Positions 18,903-27,121 of a stretch of 64,000 nt of DNA are shown here, one piece after another; position 1 is the stretch's first letter, and every line of letters begins with the position of its first letter. The stretch covers positions 1 to 64,000 of the forward strand of contig WBUL01000001.1 of assembly GCA_008933735.1 (NCBI GenBank), in the 5' to 3' direction. Position numbers and translations under genes: made by a program. The notes beneath the pieces were generated by a model, which worked only from the letters and a program-made list of their open reading frames with translations, ran no database searches and was not told the DNA's origin. The stretch is from Anaerolineae bacterium. Its GTDB lineage: Bacteria > Chloroflexota > Anaerolineae > Aggregatilineales > J027.

Positions 18903-19661
18903 TTAATCCACAGCATTCAGTAAAATACCTAGCAAAATACCAAAAATAATTATTCCCCAGCGTAAGGCATCCATCACCAACACACTGCCGGTATTCAGGA
19001 CACGCTCACGATGCAGGTAGGCACTGCCCACAAACAACTCTTCCCCGATGATGGGGGTTTCAGACATCGCAAATGCGACCGCCTGGCCTTCTACAGTCGT
19101 CGCGTTAGCGATAAAGCGCACGTTACGACGCATACTCGCTTCACCCAGAAACGCGATTTCCGCGCCAAACTGCCCCAGCGCAACCTGACTGGCGGCATTG
19201 CCATCAATCGCCAGACTGGCCGCGCCCGCTGCATAGGCCAGCGAACGCTCTCCTTGAGGAAACCAGACCGCCGCAGTGGGACGGAACGCCGGTAAATTAT
19301 CTCTTGCAGCATAGGCCTGCCGCAACATGTCCGATGCAATCGCCAGGGTAATCGGGTCGGACAGGGTAACCAGGGGCAATCGACGCTCAAAAGAGAGGCG
19401 CATCACCAGGTGATACGTCAGTTCATTGGCCGCCAGCGCGTGCAGTGTGGTAGCCTGGCCCACCGCCGATGAGCCAAAAGCAAAATGCACCGGACGATCA
19501 CTTTCTACCGCCTCATCAATCGCCAGCGGCAGCACCTGATAACCTTCAATGGGACGGAATTCTAAAGGGGTGCGGCGGCGGCGTACCACCAGCGAGCTGA
19601 ACAGCAGAATCGCAAATGCTCCCCCCAGAATAATTAGTGTTAGACCGGCTTCACTGATCAT
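18903..19661 (-). CDS. DUF6754-like membrane protein
   Basis: A 252-aa protein with an N-terminal helix (about 5-25, then VVRRRRTP) and a C-terminal helix (about 230-248). The central domain is alpha/beta with patterns such as VHFAFGSSAVGQATTLHALAANEL and ETPIIGEELFVGSAYL, which I associate with the DUF6754 family; this is recalled, not searched. Function unknown. The ATG at 19661 overlaps the end of the 80-aa gene by 11 bases, so it is translated as part of the operon. Confidence 0.65.
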   Translation of the reverse strand: MISEAGLTLIILGGAFAILLFSSLVVRRRRTPLEFRPIEGYQVLPLAIDEAVESDRPVHFAFGSSAVGQATTLHALAANELTYHLVMRLSFERRLPLVTLSDPITLAIASDMLRQAYAARDNLPAFRPTAAVWFPQGERSLAYAAGAASLAIDGNAASQVALGQFGAEIAFLGEASMRRNVRFIANATTVEGQAVAFAMSETPIIGEELFVGSAYLHRERVLNTGSVLVMDALRWGIIIFGILLGILLNAVD

Positions 19662-19893
19662 GCGACGAATCTTCTCGCTCTATCTGCTCACGAAGTCTGG
19701 CGATCTGCTGCGGGTTCTCTAATAATTCGGCCCAGGACGCAATCTTTTCCGGTGCGACCAGCAGCCCAAGTGTTGGCTGTGCGACCCAGAGCATCTGAGC
19801 GCCAATGGGTGCCAACGGCTCAACCACATCCAGCACAAGCCCCGCGAAATCCAGCAAACCCGCCTGCTGTAAACGCTCTCGCCAAGTCTTCAT
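19651..19893 (-). CDS. Small protein heading the ASKHA/pseudokinase operon
   Basis: An 80-aa protein (MKTWRERLQQAGLLDFAGLVLDVVEPLAPIG...) not assigned to a family. The start is ATG 19893; an upstream ATG at 20025 would add 44 residues that run through the likely promoter. It contains a moderately hydrophobic region at about 14-50 and an acidic C-terminal helix. It overlaps the next gene by 11 bases. A TATACT box lies only 7 bases before the ATG. Confidence 0.65.
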   Translation of the reverse strand: MKTWRERLQQAGLLDFAGLVLDVVEPLAPIGAQMLWVAQPTLGLLVAPEKIASWAELLENPQQIARLREQIEREDSSHDQ

Positions 19894-19900
19894 GGCTGTC

Positions 19901-19927
19901 AGTATAGCACAGCGTTGTTCTAGGCAA
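19901..19927 (-). promoter_or_regulatory. Candidate promoter of the ASKHA/pseudokinase operon
   Basis: On the minus strand TTGCCT (19927-19922) is followed after 15 bases by TATACT (19906-19901), with an upstream TG giving an extended -10. The ATG at 19893 is 7 bases beyond the -10, so a leaderless transcript is possible. The 15-base spacer is short. Confidence 0.4.
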
Positions 19928-19991
19928 AAATAAAGGCCGACGTAGAAGTTTTCTTTTTTCAACCTTATAATTCCAGAAAAGAAGATTTCAT

Positions 19992-20660
19992 ATGACACCT
20001 CAACCCGATCCCAACCTGAAAACAATCATAGATGCCCTGGTACCGGAAAATAATTTGGGCGTCTTGCTGGCGGCACAGATGGGCGGCACCCCCCGCGAAG
20101 TTCAGATTATCTTACAAACCACTGAATATGACGCCGGGCAGGATGCCCTCAAAGTGACCGGACAGCACATCATCCGGGCAATTGGCGTCATCGAACACCG
20201 GGTCTCATTAGGATTGTTTCACACCATTGTGCTGAGTTCCGAAAATCCCCTGCTTTACCGGCACAATTCTCGGAAGGTGCAGGTTTATTTTCGCGGCGTG
20301 CCGGACCATATCGACAGCTTTATGATCGACCTGAACCAGCTTTATGGGCAGACCTACGGCGTATTTGACCCATCAGGCCGCATGGCAGACGAAATCAACC
20401 GAACCATGCCCCTTTACAACCTGTTAAAAAATGGAAATGGTTTGCTCTGCACGTCCCCGCAGCCCTTCGCGGAAAAGCTCCAAAAACTGCTGGCACAGCA
20501 CAACATGACATGCAGCTTTTTAGAGGTAGAAGATCATCCCCATGATGACGGCGACCATCACCATCATGACCTCACCTATCAACTGCTGGCGATGGATGAT
20601 TCGTATCTGGTAGCTCAGTTATTTTCTTCTGATCCGATGAAACTACCCGGAAGCGGTTAG
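19992..20660 (+). CDS. Conserved hypothetical protein with a His-rich segment
   Basis: A 222-aa soluble protein, divergent from the pseudokinase operon and not assigned to a family. The first 100 residues look beta-rich (EVQIILQTTEYDAGQDALKVTGQHIIRAIG...GLFHTIVLSS), like a small all-beta domain. Residues about 180-195 carry HPHDDGDHHHHD, a plausible metal-binding stretch before the C-terminal strand. A TATAAT box at 19966-19971 lies 20 bases before the ATG, without a convincing -35. It converges on the sulfotransferase gene. Confidence 0.65.
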   Translation: MTPQPDPNLKTIIDALVPENNLGVLLAAQMGGTPREVQIILQTTEYDAGQDALKVTGQHIIRAIGVIEHRVSLGLFHTIVLSSENPLLYRHNSRKVQVYFRGVPDHIDSFMIDLNQLYGQTYGVFDPSGRMADEINRTMPLYNLLKNGNGLLCTSPQPFAEKLQKLLAQHNMTCSFLEVEDHPHDDGDHHHHDLTYQLLAMDDSYLVAQLFSSDPMKLPGSG

Positions 20661-20665
20661 GTGAG

Positions 20666-20689
20666 CAGCGCGATTCTTGATTCGCGCTG
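20666..20689. terminator. Hairpin between convergent genes
   Basis: CAGCGCGA (20666-20673) pairs with TCGCGCTG (20682-20689) around an 8-base loop, just after the stop at 20660 and before the convergent stop at 20709. No T run follows on either strand, so a role as bidirectional terminator is only likely. Confidence 0.4.
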
Positions 20690-20708
20690 GCGCATCGGCA
20701 CAAATTTA

Positions 20709-21749
20709 TCAATATCCTCCGCCAGGTCTCAAGGTCGAATCCAGATAGCCGTATTTATCCAACACGTCCCCAACCTCATCCGTAATGGCCTGGATTTCTT
20801 CTTTGGTGAGGCGCTCACGATACTTAAAGTTCCGGTTTTCCATGGGCAGATGTTCATTCCAGGGATATTTTGTCGGATGCTGCATCTGTGCCCAATCATA
20901 GCGAGCCGGAGCTAAATCCATCTGGGCAAAAATCTCGCGGAGAATCGGCTCTGGCTTCTCGCACAATTCCTCGTAGGTGGTGCGGTAAACCCGCGATGAG
21001 TCTGGCAAAGAATCCAGAAATTCCAGTGCCAGCGCATCCATATCCCGCCAGTATCGCGCACACAAGCGCACCAGCGCCAAGGGGTCTTCAAAGTAGCAGG
21101 GGTCGATCACGCCGCGCAGCTTCGCCCATCCCGCCTGCGGGTTGTTCAGAACAGGACGCCAGTTGGAAACCAGCGACTGCACCACCGCATACCCGTTGCG
21201 GCGAATATGTACATAACAGGCATCGGGAAAAGCGGCCTCGATGTAAGGAAGGCTCAGGGTCATATGGGGATTCTTGTTGAGAAAACGCCTCTTCAGGCGC
21301 GATACAGCAAAAATCGTGAAAACATTACGAATCAAAGGGAGGTATTCGCCGTGTTGTTCTACCGTCCGCCTGTAGGACTCCATATCAAATAAAAAGGGCT
21401 GTGGCAGCGGCGGATCAGGTAAGACCTCCCAGTTGAGAAAGGCATCATCCGGTGCCCAGACTTCCGGTGCTTCCGACCAATTGATAATATCGGGATGCTG
21501 ACCGATGAGGAATGCAAGAATCGTGGTACCGCTGTTGTGGCAGCCAATTGGAAAAATTGGGCGGCGAGAAACGTAAACCCGTCCCACTGTCGCGGGCCAG
21601 ACGCGCAGCGCCAGCCGCCAGCCCAGCAGATGAATCTGCTGTTTCAGCGTCAGAGGACTGGTATCTTTTGGGGAATGCATTGGTGGCGGAAAGGGCACAT
21701 AACGCCCGACGTGTTCACGATAGCGGAGGTAGGTAGAAGACATTCGCAC
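20709..21749 (-). CDS. PAPS-dependent sulfotransferase family protein
   Basis: A 346-aa protein of the sulfotransferase fold, which moves a sulfuryl group from PAPS to a hydroxyl acceptor. The 5'-phosphosulfate loop is visible as PIGCHNSGTTILAFLIGQHP (about 68-87), and the 3'-phosphate segment as YVHIRRNGYAVVQSLVSNW (about 173-191). A later RVYRTTYEELCEKPEPILREIF stretch (about 256-277) is typical of bacterial sulfotransferases. No membrane segment stands out. The acceptor is unknown; a cell-surface glycolipid or glycan is possible given the nearby glycosyltransferase, but this is inference. It is divergent from the DUF951 gene. Confidence 0.85.
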   Translation of the reverse strand: MRMSSTYLRYREHVGRYVPFPPPMHSPKDTSPLTLKQQIHLLGWRLALRVWPATVGRVYVSRRPIFPIGCHNSGTTILAFLIGQHPDIINWSEAPEVWAPDDAFLNWEVLPDPPLPQPFLFDMESYRRTVEQHGEYLPLIRNVFTIFAVSRLKRRFLNKNPHMTLSLPYIEAAFPDACYVHIRRNGYAVVQSLVSNWRPVLNNPQAGWAKLRGVIDPCYFEDPLALVRLCARYWRDMDALALEFLDSLPDSSRVYRTTYEELCEKPEPILREIFAQMDLAPARYDWAQMQHPTKYPWNEHLPMENRNFKYRERLTKEEIQAITDEVGDVLDKYGYLDSTLRPGGGY

Positions 21750-21819
21750 CTGCTAAAATTCCAGAATATCCGTTATAACTAATTCTAATCGGATTAAAAC
21801 GCAGTCTAAAGGCCGTATC

Positions 21820-22011
21820 GTGATCGAAGTACAAATTGGCGACATTGTTATCCTGCGAAAGCAGCATCCCTGCGGCAGCAGTCGATGGGTTATTTACCGC
21901 GTTGGAGCGGATATTGGAATACGCTGCCTGGGATGTGACCGCCGCCAGATGATGCCGCGCAGCAAATTTGAAAAAGCCGTTAAAAAAATCGAGAAAACGA
22001 ATGATCAATAA
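21820..22011 (+). CDS. DUF951 family protein
   Basis: A 63-aa protein starting at GTG 21820. It has the DUF951 pattern: MIEVQIGDIVILRKQHPCGSSRWVIYRVGADIGIRCLGCDRRQMMPRSKFEK, with the conserved HPCGS, IRCLGC and RSKFEK segments. The two CxxC-like cysteine positions may bind metal. In Firmicutes this family is often near nucleic-acid genes; its biochemical role is not established. It overlaps the glycosyltransferase start by 11 bases, so the two are probably cotranslated. Confidence 0.85.
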   Translation: MIEVQIGDIVILRKQHPCGSSRWVIYRVGADIGIRCLGCDRRQMMPRSKFEKAVKKIEKTNDQ

Positions 22012-23203
22012 CCCTAAGCGCGTTCTGGTGCTGATGTCTGACACAGGGGGAGGACACCGCGCCGCTGCCGAGGCGATAATCGCCGCCGCGCATGAACGTT
22101 ACCCCGGTCAGCTTGAATTCACAATGGTAGATGTGTTCCGCCATTACAGTCCTTTTCCGTTCAAGTATTCGCCGGAAATCTATCCACTCTGGGTGAATTA
22201 CGGAGCGCGGTTATGGGGTTGGACGTATATCATGAGTGATGCCCCGTTCCGCAGCCGGTTTGTCATCGGCTCCTCGTATTTTTACTGGCGGCGCGGCATT
22301 CGCCGCCTGTTCGAGGAACACCCGTCCGATTTGATTCTGTGTGTGCATTCCCTGTTTCCGCGTCCGGTACTGCGGGTGCTGCAAGAAAAAATGCGCCGCC
22401 CGCCGTTTATCACGGTAGTCACTGACCTGGTGTGGCCTCATGCCTTCTGGTATGAAAAGCTGATAGATCGCTGCCTGGTTCCGACTGAACCTGCCTATGA
22501 GCGCGGGCTGGCATATGGCCTTAAGCCGGAGCAGCTTCGGCTAACCGGACTGCCCGTGCATCCGAATTTCATCAAGCGGCTGACCAGCAAAACGGAAGCC
22601 CGGCAGCAGCTCGGCATTGATGAAAACCTTGCAACCGTGCTGGTGGTATCCGGCGGCGAAGGCATGGGACCGCTGTATCGAATTGCCAGCGAAATCAACC
22701 GGAAAAAACTGAAAAATCTTCAGCTTCTGATTATTGCGGGGCGCAACCACAAGCTCCGGGAACGATTGGAAGCCACCGACTGGAACCAGCCAACCACAAT
22801 TTTCGGATTTGTGGACTTTATGCCGCTTTTGATGGCAGCTTCGGATATGATCGTTACAAAAGCAGGGCCAGCGACTATTATGGAGTCATGTACGGCAGGG
22901 CTGCCGATCATTATCAGCGGCGCGATCCCTGGGCAGGAAATTGGAAACGTGGAATATGTAGTCAAAAATGAGGCAGGGGTGCTGGCACGCGGCCCTAAAG
23001 CCGTCGCTAATACGGTTGAAAGCTGGTTGAATGAACATCCCGAAGAACTTCAGCGCCGTGCTGCCAACGCGCAAAAACTCGCCCGTCCAAACGCCGTCTG
23101 GGATATTGTGAGCGAAATTTACGAACATGCCCAGCACGACTCCGTTGCCCTGCCCCGCCGCCAACCCGTACTGCGCCGCTTAATGGAATATCTGCTGCCT
23201 TAA
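22001..23203 (+). CDS. MGDG synthase/UgtP-like glycosyltransferase
   Basis: A 400-aa GT-B glycosyltransferase of the family 28 MGDG-synthase/processive diacylglycerol glucosyltransferase type, which adds sugars to diacylglycerol at the membrane face. The N-terminal VLVLMSDTGGGHRAAAEAI (about 8-26) is the diagnostic loop. The C-terminal donor-binding half has VVSGGEGMG and TKAGPATIMESCTAGLPIIISG...GQEIGNVEYV. The start is ATG 22001, inside the end of the DUF951 gene. An upstream in-frame ATG at 21968 would add 11 basic residues and cannot be excluded. The sugar donor cannot be deduced. The gene is followed 11 bases later by a GNAT gene. Confidence 0.88.
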   Translation: MINNPKRVLVLMSDTGGGHRAAAEAIIAAAHERYPGQLEFTMVDVFRHYSPFPFKYSPEIYPLWVNYGARLWGWTYIMSDAPFRSRFVIGSSYFYWRRGIRRLFEEHPSDLILCVHSLFPRPVLRVLQEKMRRPPFITVVTDLVWPHAFWYEKLIDRCLVPTEPAYERGLAYGLKPEQLRLTGLPVHPNFIKRLTSKTEARQQLGIDENLATVLVVSGGEGMGPLYRIASEINRKKLKNLQLLIIAGRNHKLRERLEATDWNQPTTIFGFVDFMPLLMAASDMIVTKAGPATIMESCTAGLPIIISGAIPGQEIGNVEYVVKNEAGVLARGPKAVANTVESWLNEHPEELQRRAANAQKLARPNAVWDIVSEIYEHAQHDSVALPRRQPVLRRLMEYLLP

Positions 23204-23214
23204 AGGTCAAAAGA

Positions 23215-24204
23215 ATGGCGTCTTTATCCCTCCCCGGTACAAAAGCGAAGAAGTACAATGGCCCGCGTCCGGTCAGCATCCGTCAGGACTTGCTGCAAAT
23301 CGCCGATTTGCTGGAAGTCAGTTTTACCGATATGGACTACAGTGGACGGATGGCGGTGCGCGAAATGCGGACTCTGGCGCATTCCGGGCCACTGCTCTGG
23401 CTGCTTCAGGGGATGGATCGGATGATCAAAGCGCTGATGCAGGGATTCGTCTGGGTTGAAGATGAACACATTGTTGGCAATGTGTCCATCTCACGGGCAG
23501 GTTTTGAGAATACCTGGATTATCGCCAATGTTGCCGTCCACCCTGACTATCGCGGGCATGGGATAGCGACTGCGCTGTGTCAAAAGGCACTGGAACGCAT
23601 TTCCTCCTGGCGCGGCAGCGCGGCAGTATTGCAGGTGGAAGCGCAAAATCCTGGGGCACATCATATTTATCAGAAACTGGGATTTTATGATGAGCGCACA
23701 TTCACGCGCTGGCGCTGGCGATTCTCTGACCATACGCCCCGCCCATTGGAAAATATGCCTCGTATTACCTACCGTGCTCCTCATGAATGGCACGACGAAT
23801 ATGAACTGGCGGAACTGGTGCGCCCACAGCACATGGGCGGATTAGGCTGGCTGCGCCCTAATAGTCCCTCCCATTTTCGTCCCTGGTTCACCAATCTGTT
23901 CAAACCGGGCAGAACTGAACACTGGATTGTACGCGGTGGGAATAACCTCGACGCGGCTATTCTCACGCAGGCTGCGTTTGGATCGGCCTACCTCCGGTTT
24001 GACATGCTGGTACACCCTCACAGGCAGGGCTACCTGGAAGATGCCCTCGTAAACTATATTCTGCGCTATGCTGCACAACAATATCGCGGCGCACTGACCG
24101 AACATCCTGCTGACGATCTGCAAGCAGAAAAGGTGTTTCGCTACCACCACTTTGAAGCTGAACGAACCCTCATCCACATGCGCTGGGAAAATCCTTACCT
24201 GTGA
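23215..24204 (+). CDS. GNAT-family N-acetyltransferase, probably a tandem GNAT
   Basis: A 329-aa protein. The first half (about 22-160) contains the acetyl-CoA site VHPDYRGHGIATALCQKAL (motif A, R/Q-x-x-G-x-G/A) and EAQNPGAHHIYQKLGFYDER (motif B). The second half (about 180-320) has a weaker copy, with MLVHPHRQGYLEDALVNYIL and a final FRYHHFEAERTLIHMRW, suggesting a degenerate second GNAT fold. Substrate unknown. It follows the glycosyltransferase by 11 bases, so the two belong to one operon with DUF951. Confidence 0.82.
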   Translation: MASLSLPGTKAKKYNGPRPVSIRQDLLQIADLLEVSFTDMDYSGRMAVREMRTLAHSGPLLWLLQGMDRMIKALMQGFVWVEDEHIVGNVSISRAGFENTWIIANVAVHPDYRGHGIATALCQKALERISSWRGSAAVLQVEAQNPGAHHIYQKLGFYDERTFTRWRWRFSDHTPRPLENMPRITYRAPHEWHDEYELAELVRPQHMGGLGWLRPNSPSHFRPWFTNLFKPGRTEHWIVRGGNNLDAAILTQAAFGSAYLRFDMLVHPHRQGYLEDALVNYILRYAAQQYRGALTEHPADDLQAEKVFRYHHFEAERTLIHMRWENPYL

Positions 24205-24272
24205 ATTTTGAATGAAGAATTCAAGGGGGTAGTATTATTCCTGAATTCATGTTATTTGCAGGAGCTAACTTC

Positions 24273-27080
24273 ATGAAACGACTACTGGTATTTTTTCTTC
24301 TCTTTACTCTACTGCCCACTGCCTGGGCACAGGATGACACCCCCGCTGAAATTCAAGATGATGAAGGGGGTGTTGCTGTTATCCGGGGGCAATATGCCTA
24401 CAGCGACCCCAGCTTACCGGATTATGGCATCCAGCCGGTGGTTTTTATGGGCGACATTTCAAACATTTTCGTTGAGGGCGGTTTTGACTTCAGCACTGAG
24501 TACCTGGATGTTAATTCCACACAGGTACTGGCCCAGAATCTTTCGGACATCCGCGAAGGGCCGCTGGAATACGAACTGCTGCTGCCGATTGATCCGGATG
24601 GCAAACTGCATGACGTAGACAATGATAGTGAAGAAGATGCCGGAATTTCGGTCTACGCCCTGGCCTTCACCTTTAATGGCATTGGTGATCCATTCATTGA
24701 CGAACGTGAATTTATCTACTTCAGTTCACTCACCCTCAGCCAGGACTTTGAAACTCAATATCAAGTCACAGGCGGGCGGTTGATTGTCTACGCACCGGAA
24801 GCCGACCAGGGATTTCCCTCCGGTTTTGGCGAGGACGGCAAAATTTTCACTGAAGACGACCCGATTGTGAGTCTGCCCGCTGGATACACGGTGGTTGACT
24901 TGGACACCGACCCCTTCACCTTCATTGGCTCTCATGAGGCCGAGGTCAATATTGTAGAGTCGGAAGGCGCGGAATTTACCGATTTTTCGGAAATGAGCTA
25001 CACCGACGCCTTTGATGCCATGATGGAAATGATGCGGAAAGAATATGCTTTCACGGAATTAAAAGGGGTCGATTGGGATGCTCTGATCGCGGAATACCGC
25101 CCGCGCTTTGAGGAAGCCGAAGCCAACGAAGACGCCGACGCTTATTTCTGGGCCATGCAAGAACTTTCATGGGAAATCCCGGATGGTCATATCGGTACAA
25201 GTGCCTTTAGCAGTGATTTTGTGTTCAACAAATTCCTTGAGGAAACGGGCGGCGGTCTGGGTATGGCAATTCGTGAATTGGATGATAGGCGGATTATCAC
25301 AAATTTCATTCTGGAAGAAGGTCCGGCGGCAGAAGCAGGCATCCAACTGGGTGCAGAAATCGTGCAAATTAATGGGCGCCCGACAGCAGAAGTGGTTAGC
25401 GAAAATGTCCCCTGGTCAAGCCCGTTCAGTAACCCGGAAAATTTGCGCTTGCAGCAGCTTCGGTATGTCATCCGCTTCCCTGTTGGAACCGACGTGGAAA
25501 TTACCTACCGGAATCCGGATGCGGAAGAACCCACAACAGTCACCCTGACCACCATCGAAGAACGCGAGAGTTTCAGTTTTTCGTCCTTCAATGTGGGCCT
25601 AAGCGGTTATGAACTACCTCTCGAATTTGAAGTCCTGGACAGCGGTTACGGCTACATCAAAATTTACAGCTTCAGTGATGATAACTTCCTGACACTGGCA
25701 CTGTGGGAACGTGCAATCCGAGCTTTTAATGCAAACGGCGTTCCCGGCCTGATTATTGATATGCGCCAGAACGGCGGCGGATCACCGGATATTGGGAATG
25801 TCATGCTGGGTTATTTCTTTGACGAAGAAACATACGCTGGCACTTCCGCCTTCTACTATGAGGACATTGACCGTTTTGAGTTTGACCCGCTTTACGACAC
25901 GACCATTCTGCCAGCGGCAGAAGCAGACCGCTATCGAGGACAAGTGGCCGTGTTAATTGGCCCTGCCTGCTACAGCATGTGCGAATTTTTCTCCTACACC
26001 ATGACACTGGCCGATGCAGCAATTGTAGGTCAATATCCTACCGGCGGTCTGGGCGGCGGCATCAAGGAATTCGGGATGCCTGAAGGCATTACCAACCAAT
26101 TCACAGTGGGTCGTGCCGTTGGTGCGGATAATGAGATTCACATCGAAGGCACAGGGGTCGTGCCAACAGTCAAAGTTCCAGTCAATGAAGAAACGCTGTT
26201 CAGCGAAGGCGATCCTATTCTGGAAGCCGCCCAGACCTATCTGGATGAGGCGACGGCTGCCGAAATCGTGGATGGGGGCGTGATTAATATCGGGGATATG
26301 GTGACTGGAACCCTGGCAGAAAATCAGCGCATTCGTTATAGCCTGACCATTTCCGCGAACGACTTTTTCACGGTTCGCCTGGGGGACGAATCGCAGCAGC
26401 TAGATACCTATCTGCGGATTTATCTGGAAGGTGAGGAGGAGCCTGTTATCGAGAATGATGACGGCGAAACCAATGCCCCGAACTCCGAAATTCCCGAAAT
26501 TCAAGGTGACAAGGATGAAACCGTCATCATTGAGGTCGCTACGTTTGAAGATGCGTCCGCAGGTGATTTTATCCTGGAAATTGTTGATCTGAGCAGCACA
26601 CCTGAAGCGACCGAAGAAGCGATGCCTGAAGCGACTGAGGAAGCTGTTATGGAACCGCTTGGCACGATTGTTGACGTAGCGATAGGCAACGAGGATTTCT
26701 CGACCCTGGTCACAGCAGTCACGATGGCTGGGCAGTCCGATGTGCTGCGCGGTGAAGGGCCGTTTACTGTCTTTGCGCCGACCAATTCCGCGTTTAACAG
26801 TCTTGATCCAGAAGTGCTAAGCATGGCAATGGCAGATAACCAGCTTCTGACCAACATTCTGGGTTATCATGTGGTTTCAGGTAGGTTCACTGCCGAGGAT
26901 CTGGCAGGCATGGACGGTCAAACTCTGCCCACGCTGTACGAAGACAATGATTTAACCGTGACGGTGGCCGAAGACGGCAGCATTCTGGTGAATGGGATCA
27001 AAGTCATCACGCCGGATATTCCCGCCACAAACGGGATCATTCATGTCATTGAAGCGGTGCTTGTGCCGCCAATGGAATAA
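24273..27080 (+). CDS. Secreted S41-family peptidase with PDZ, pre-peptidase C-terminal and FAS1 domains
   Basis: A 935-aa exported protein. The start is ATG 24273 behind AGGAG (8-base spacing); an upstream ATG at 24249 lacks a site. After a signal peptide (ends AWAQ) come an unassigned beta-rich region (about 25-235), the S41 helical N-domain (about 240-300), a PDZ (GGGLGMAIRELDDRRI...AAEAGIQLGAEIVQING, about 325-385) and the protease core (GYGYIKIYSFSDDN; IIDMRQNGGGSPD; nucleophile region PACYSMCEFF, about 460-620). A PPC-like beta domain (about 670-770) and a C-terminal fasciclin/FAS1 domain (about 790-935, FTVFAPTNSAF, GYHVVSG, NGIIHVIEAVL) follow. It probably degrades or processes proteins outside the cell; FAS1 suggests adhesion. 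Confidence 0.88.
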   Translation: MKRLLVFFLLFTLLPTAWAQDDTPAEIQDDEGGVAVIRGQYAYSDPSLPDYGIQPVVFMGDISNIFVEGGFDFSTEYLDVNSTQVLAQNLSDIREGPLEYELLLPIDPDGKLHDVDNDSEEDAGISVYALAFTFNGIGDPFIDEREFIYFSSLTLSQDFETQYQVTGGRLIVYAPEADQGFPSGFGEDGKIFTEDDPIVSLPAGYTVVDLDTDPFTFIGSHEAEVNIVESEGAEFTDFSEMSYTDAFDAMMEMMRKEYAFTELKGVDWDALIAEYRPRFEEAEANEDADAYFWAMQELSWEIPDGHIGTSAFSSDFVFNKFLEETGGGLGMAIRELDDRRIITNFILEEGPAAEAGIQLGAEIVQINGRPTAEVVSENVPWSSPFSNPENLRLQQLRYVIRFPVGTDVEITYRNPDAEEPTTVTLTTIEERESFSFSSFNVGLSGYELPLEFEVLDSGYGYIKIYSFSDDNFLTLALWERAIRAFNANGVPGLIIDMRQNGGGSPDIGNVMLGYFFDEETYAGTSAFYYEDIDRFEFDPLYDTTILPAAEADRYRGQVAVLIGPACYSMCEFFSYTMTLADAAIVGQYPTGGLGGGIKEFGMPEGITNQFTVGRAVGADNEIHIEGTGVVPTVKVPVNEETLFSEGDPILEAAQTYLDEATAAEIVDGGVINIGDMVTGTLAENQRIRYSLTISANDFFTVRLGDESQQLDTYLRIYLEGEEEPVIENDDGETNAPNSEIPEIQGDKDETVIIEVATFEDASAGDFILEIVDLSSTPEATEEAMPEATEEAVMEPLGTIVDVAIGNEDFSTLVTAVTMAGQSDVLRGEGPFTVFAPTNSAFNSLDPEVLSMAMADNQLLTNILGYHVVSGRFTAEDLAGMDGQTLPTLYEDNDLTVTVAEDGSILVNGIKVITPDIPATNGIIHVIEAVLVPPME

Positions 27081-27086
27081 CCAATA

Positions 27087-27119
27087 GGGGGGCGCGTGGT
27101 CACCACCCCGCCCCCTTTT
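27087..27119 (+). terminator. Intrinsic terminator of the S41-FAS1 gene
   Basis: GGGGGCG (27088-27094) pairs with CGCCCCC (27109-27115), with an inner GTGG/CCAC stem, followed by TTTT. It starts 7 bases after the stop codon. Confidence 0.75.
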
Positions 27120-27121
27120 CC

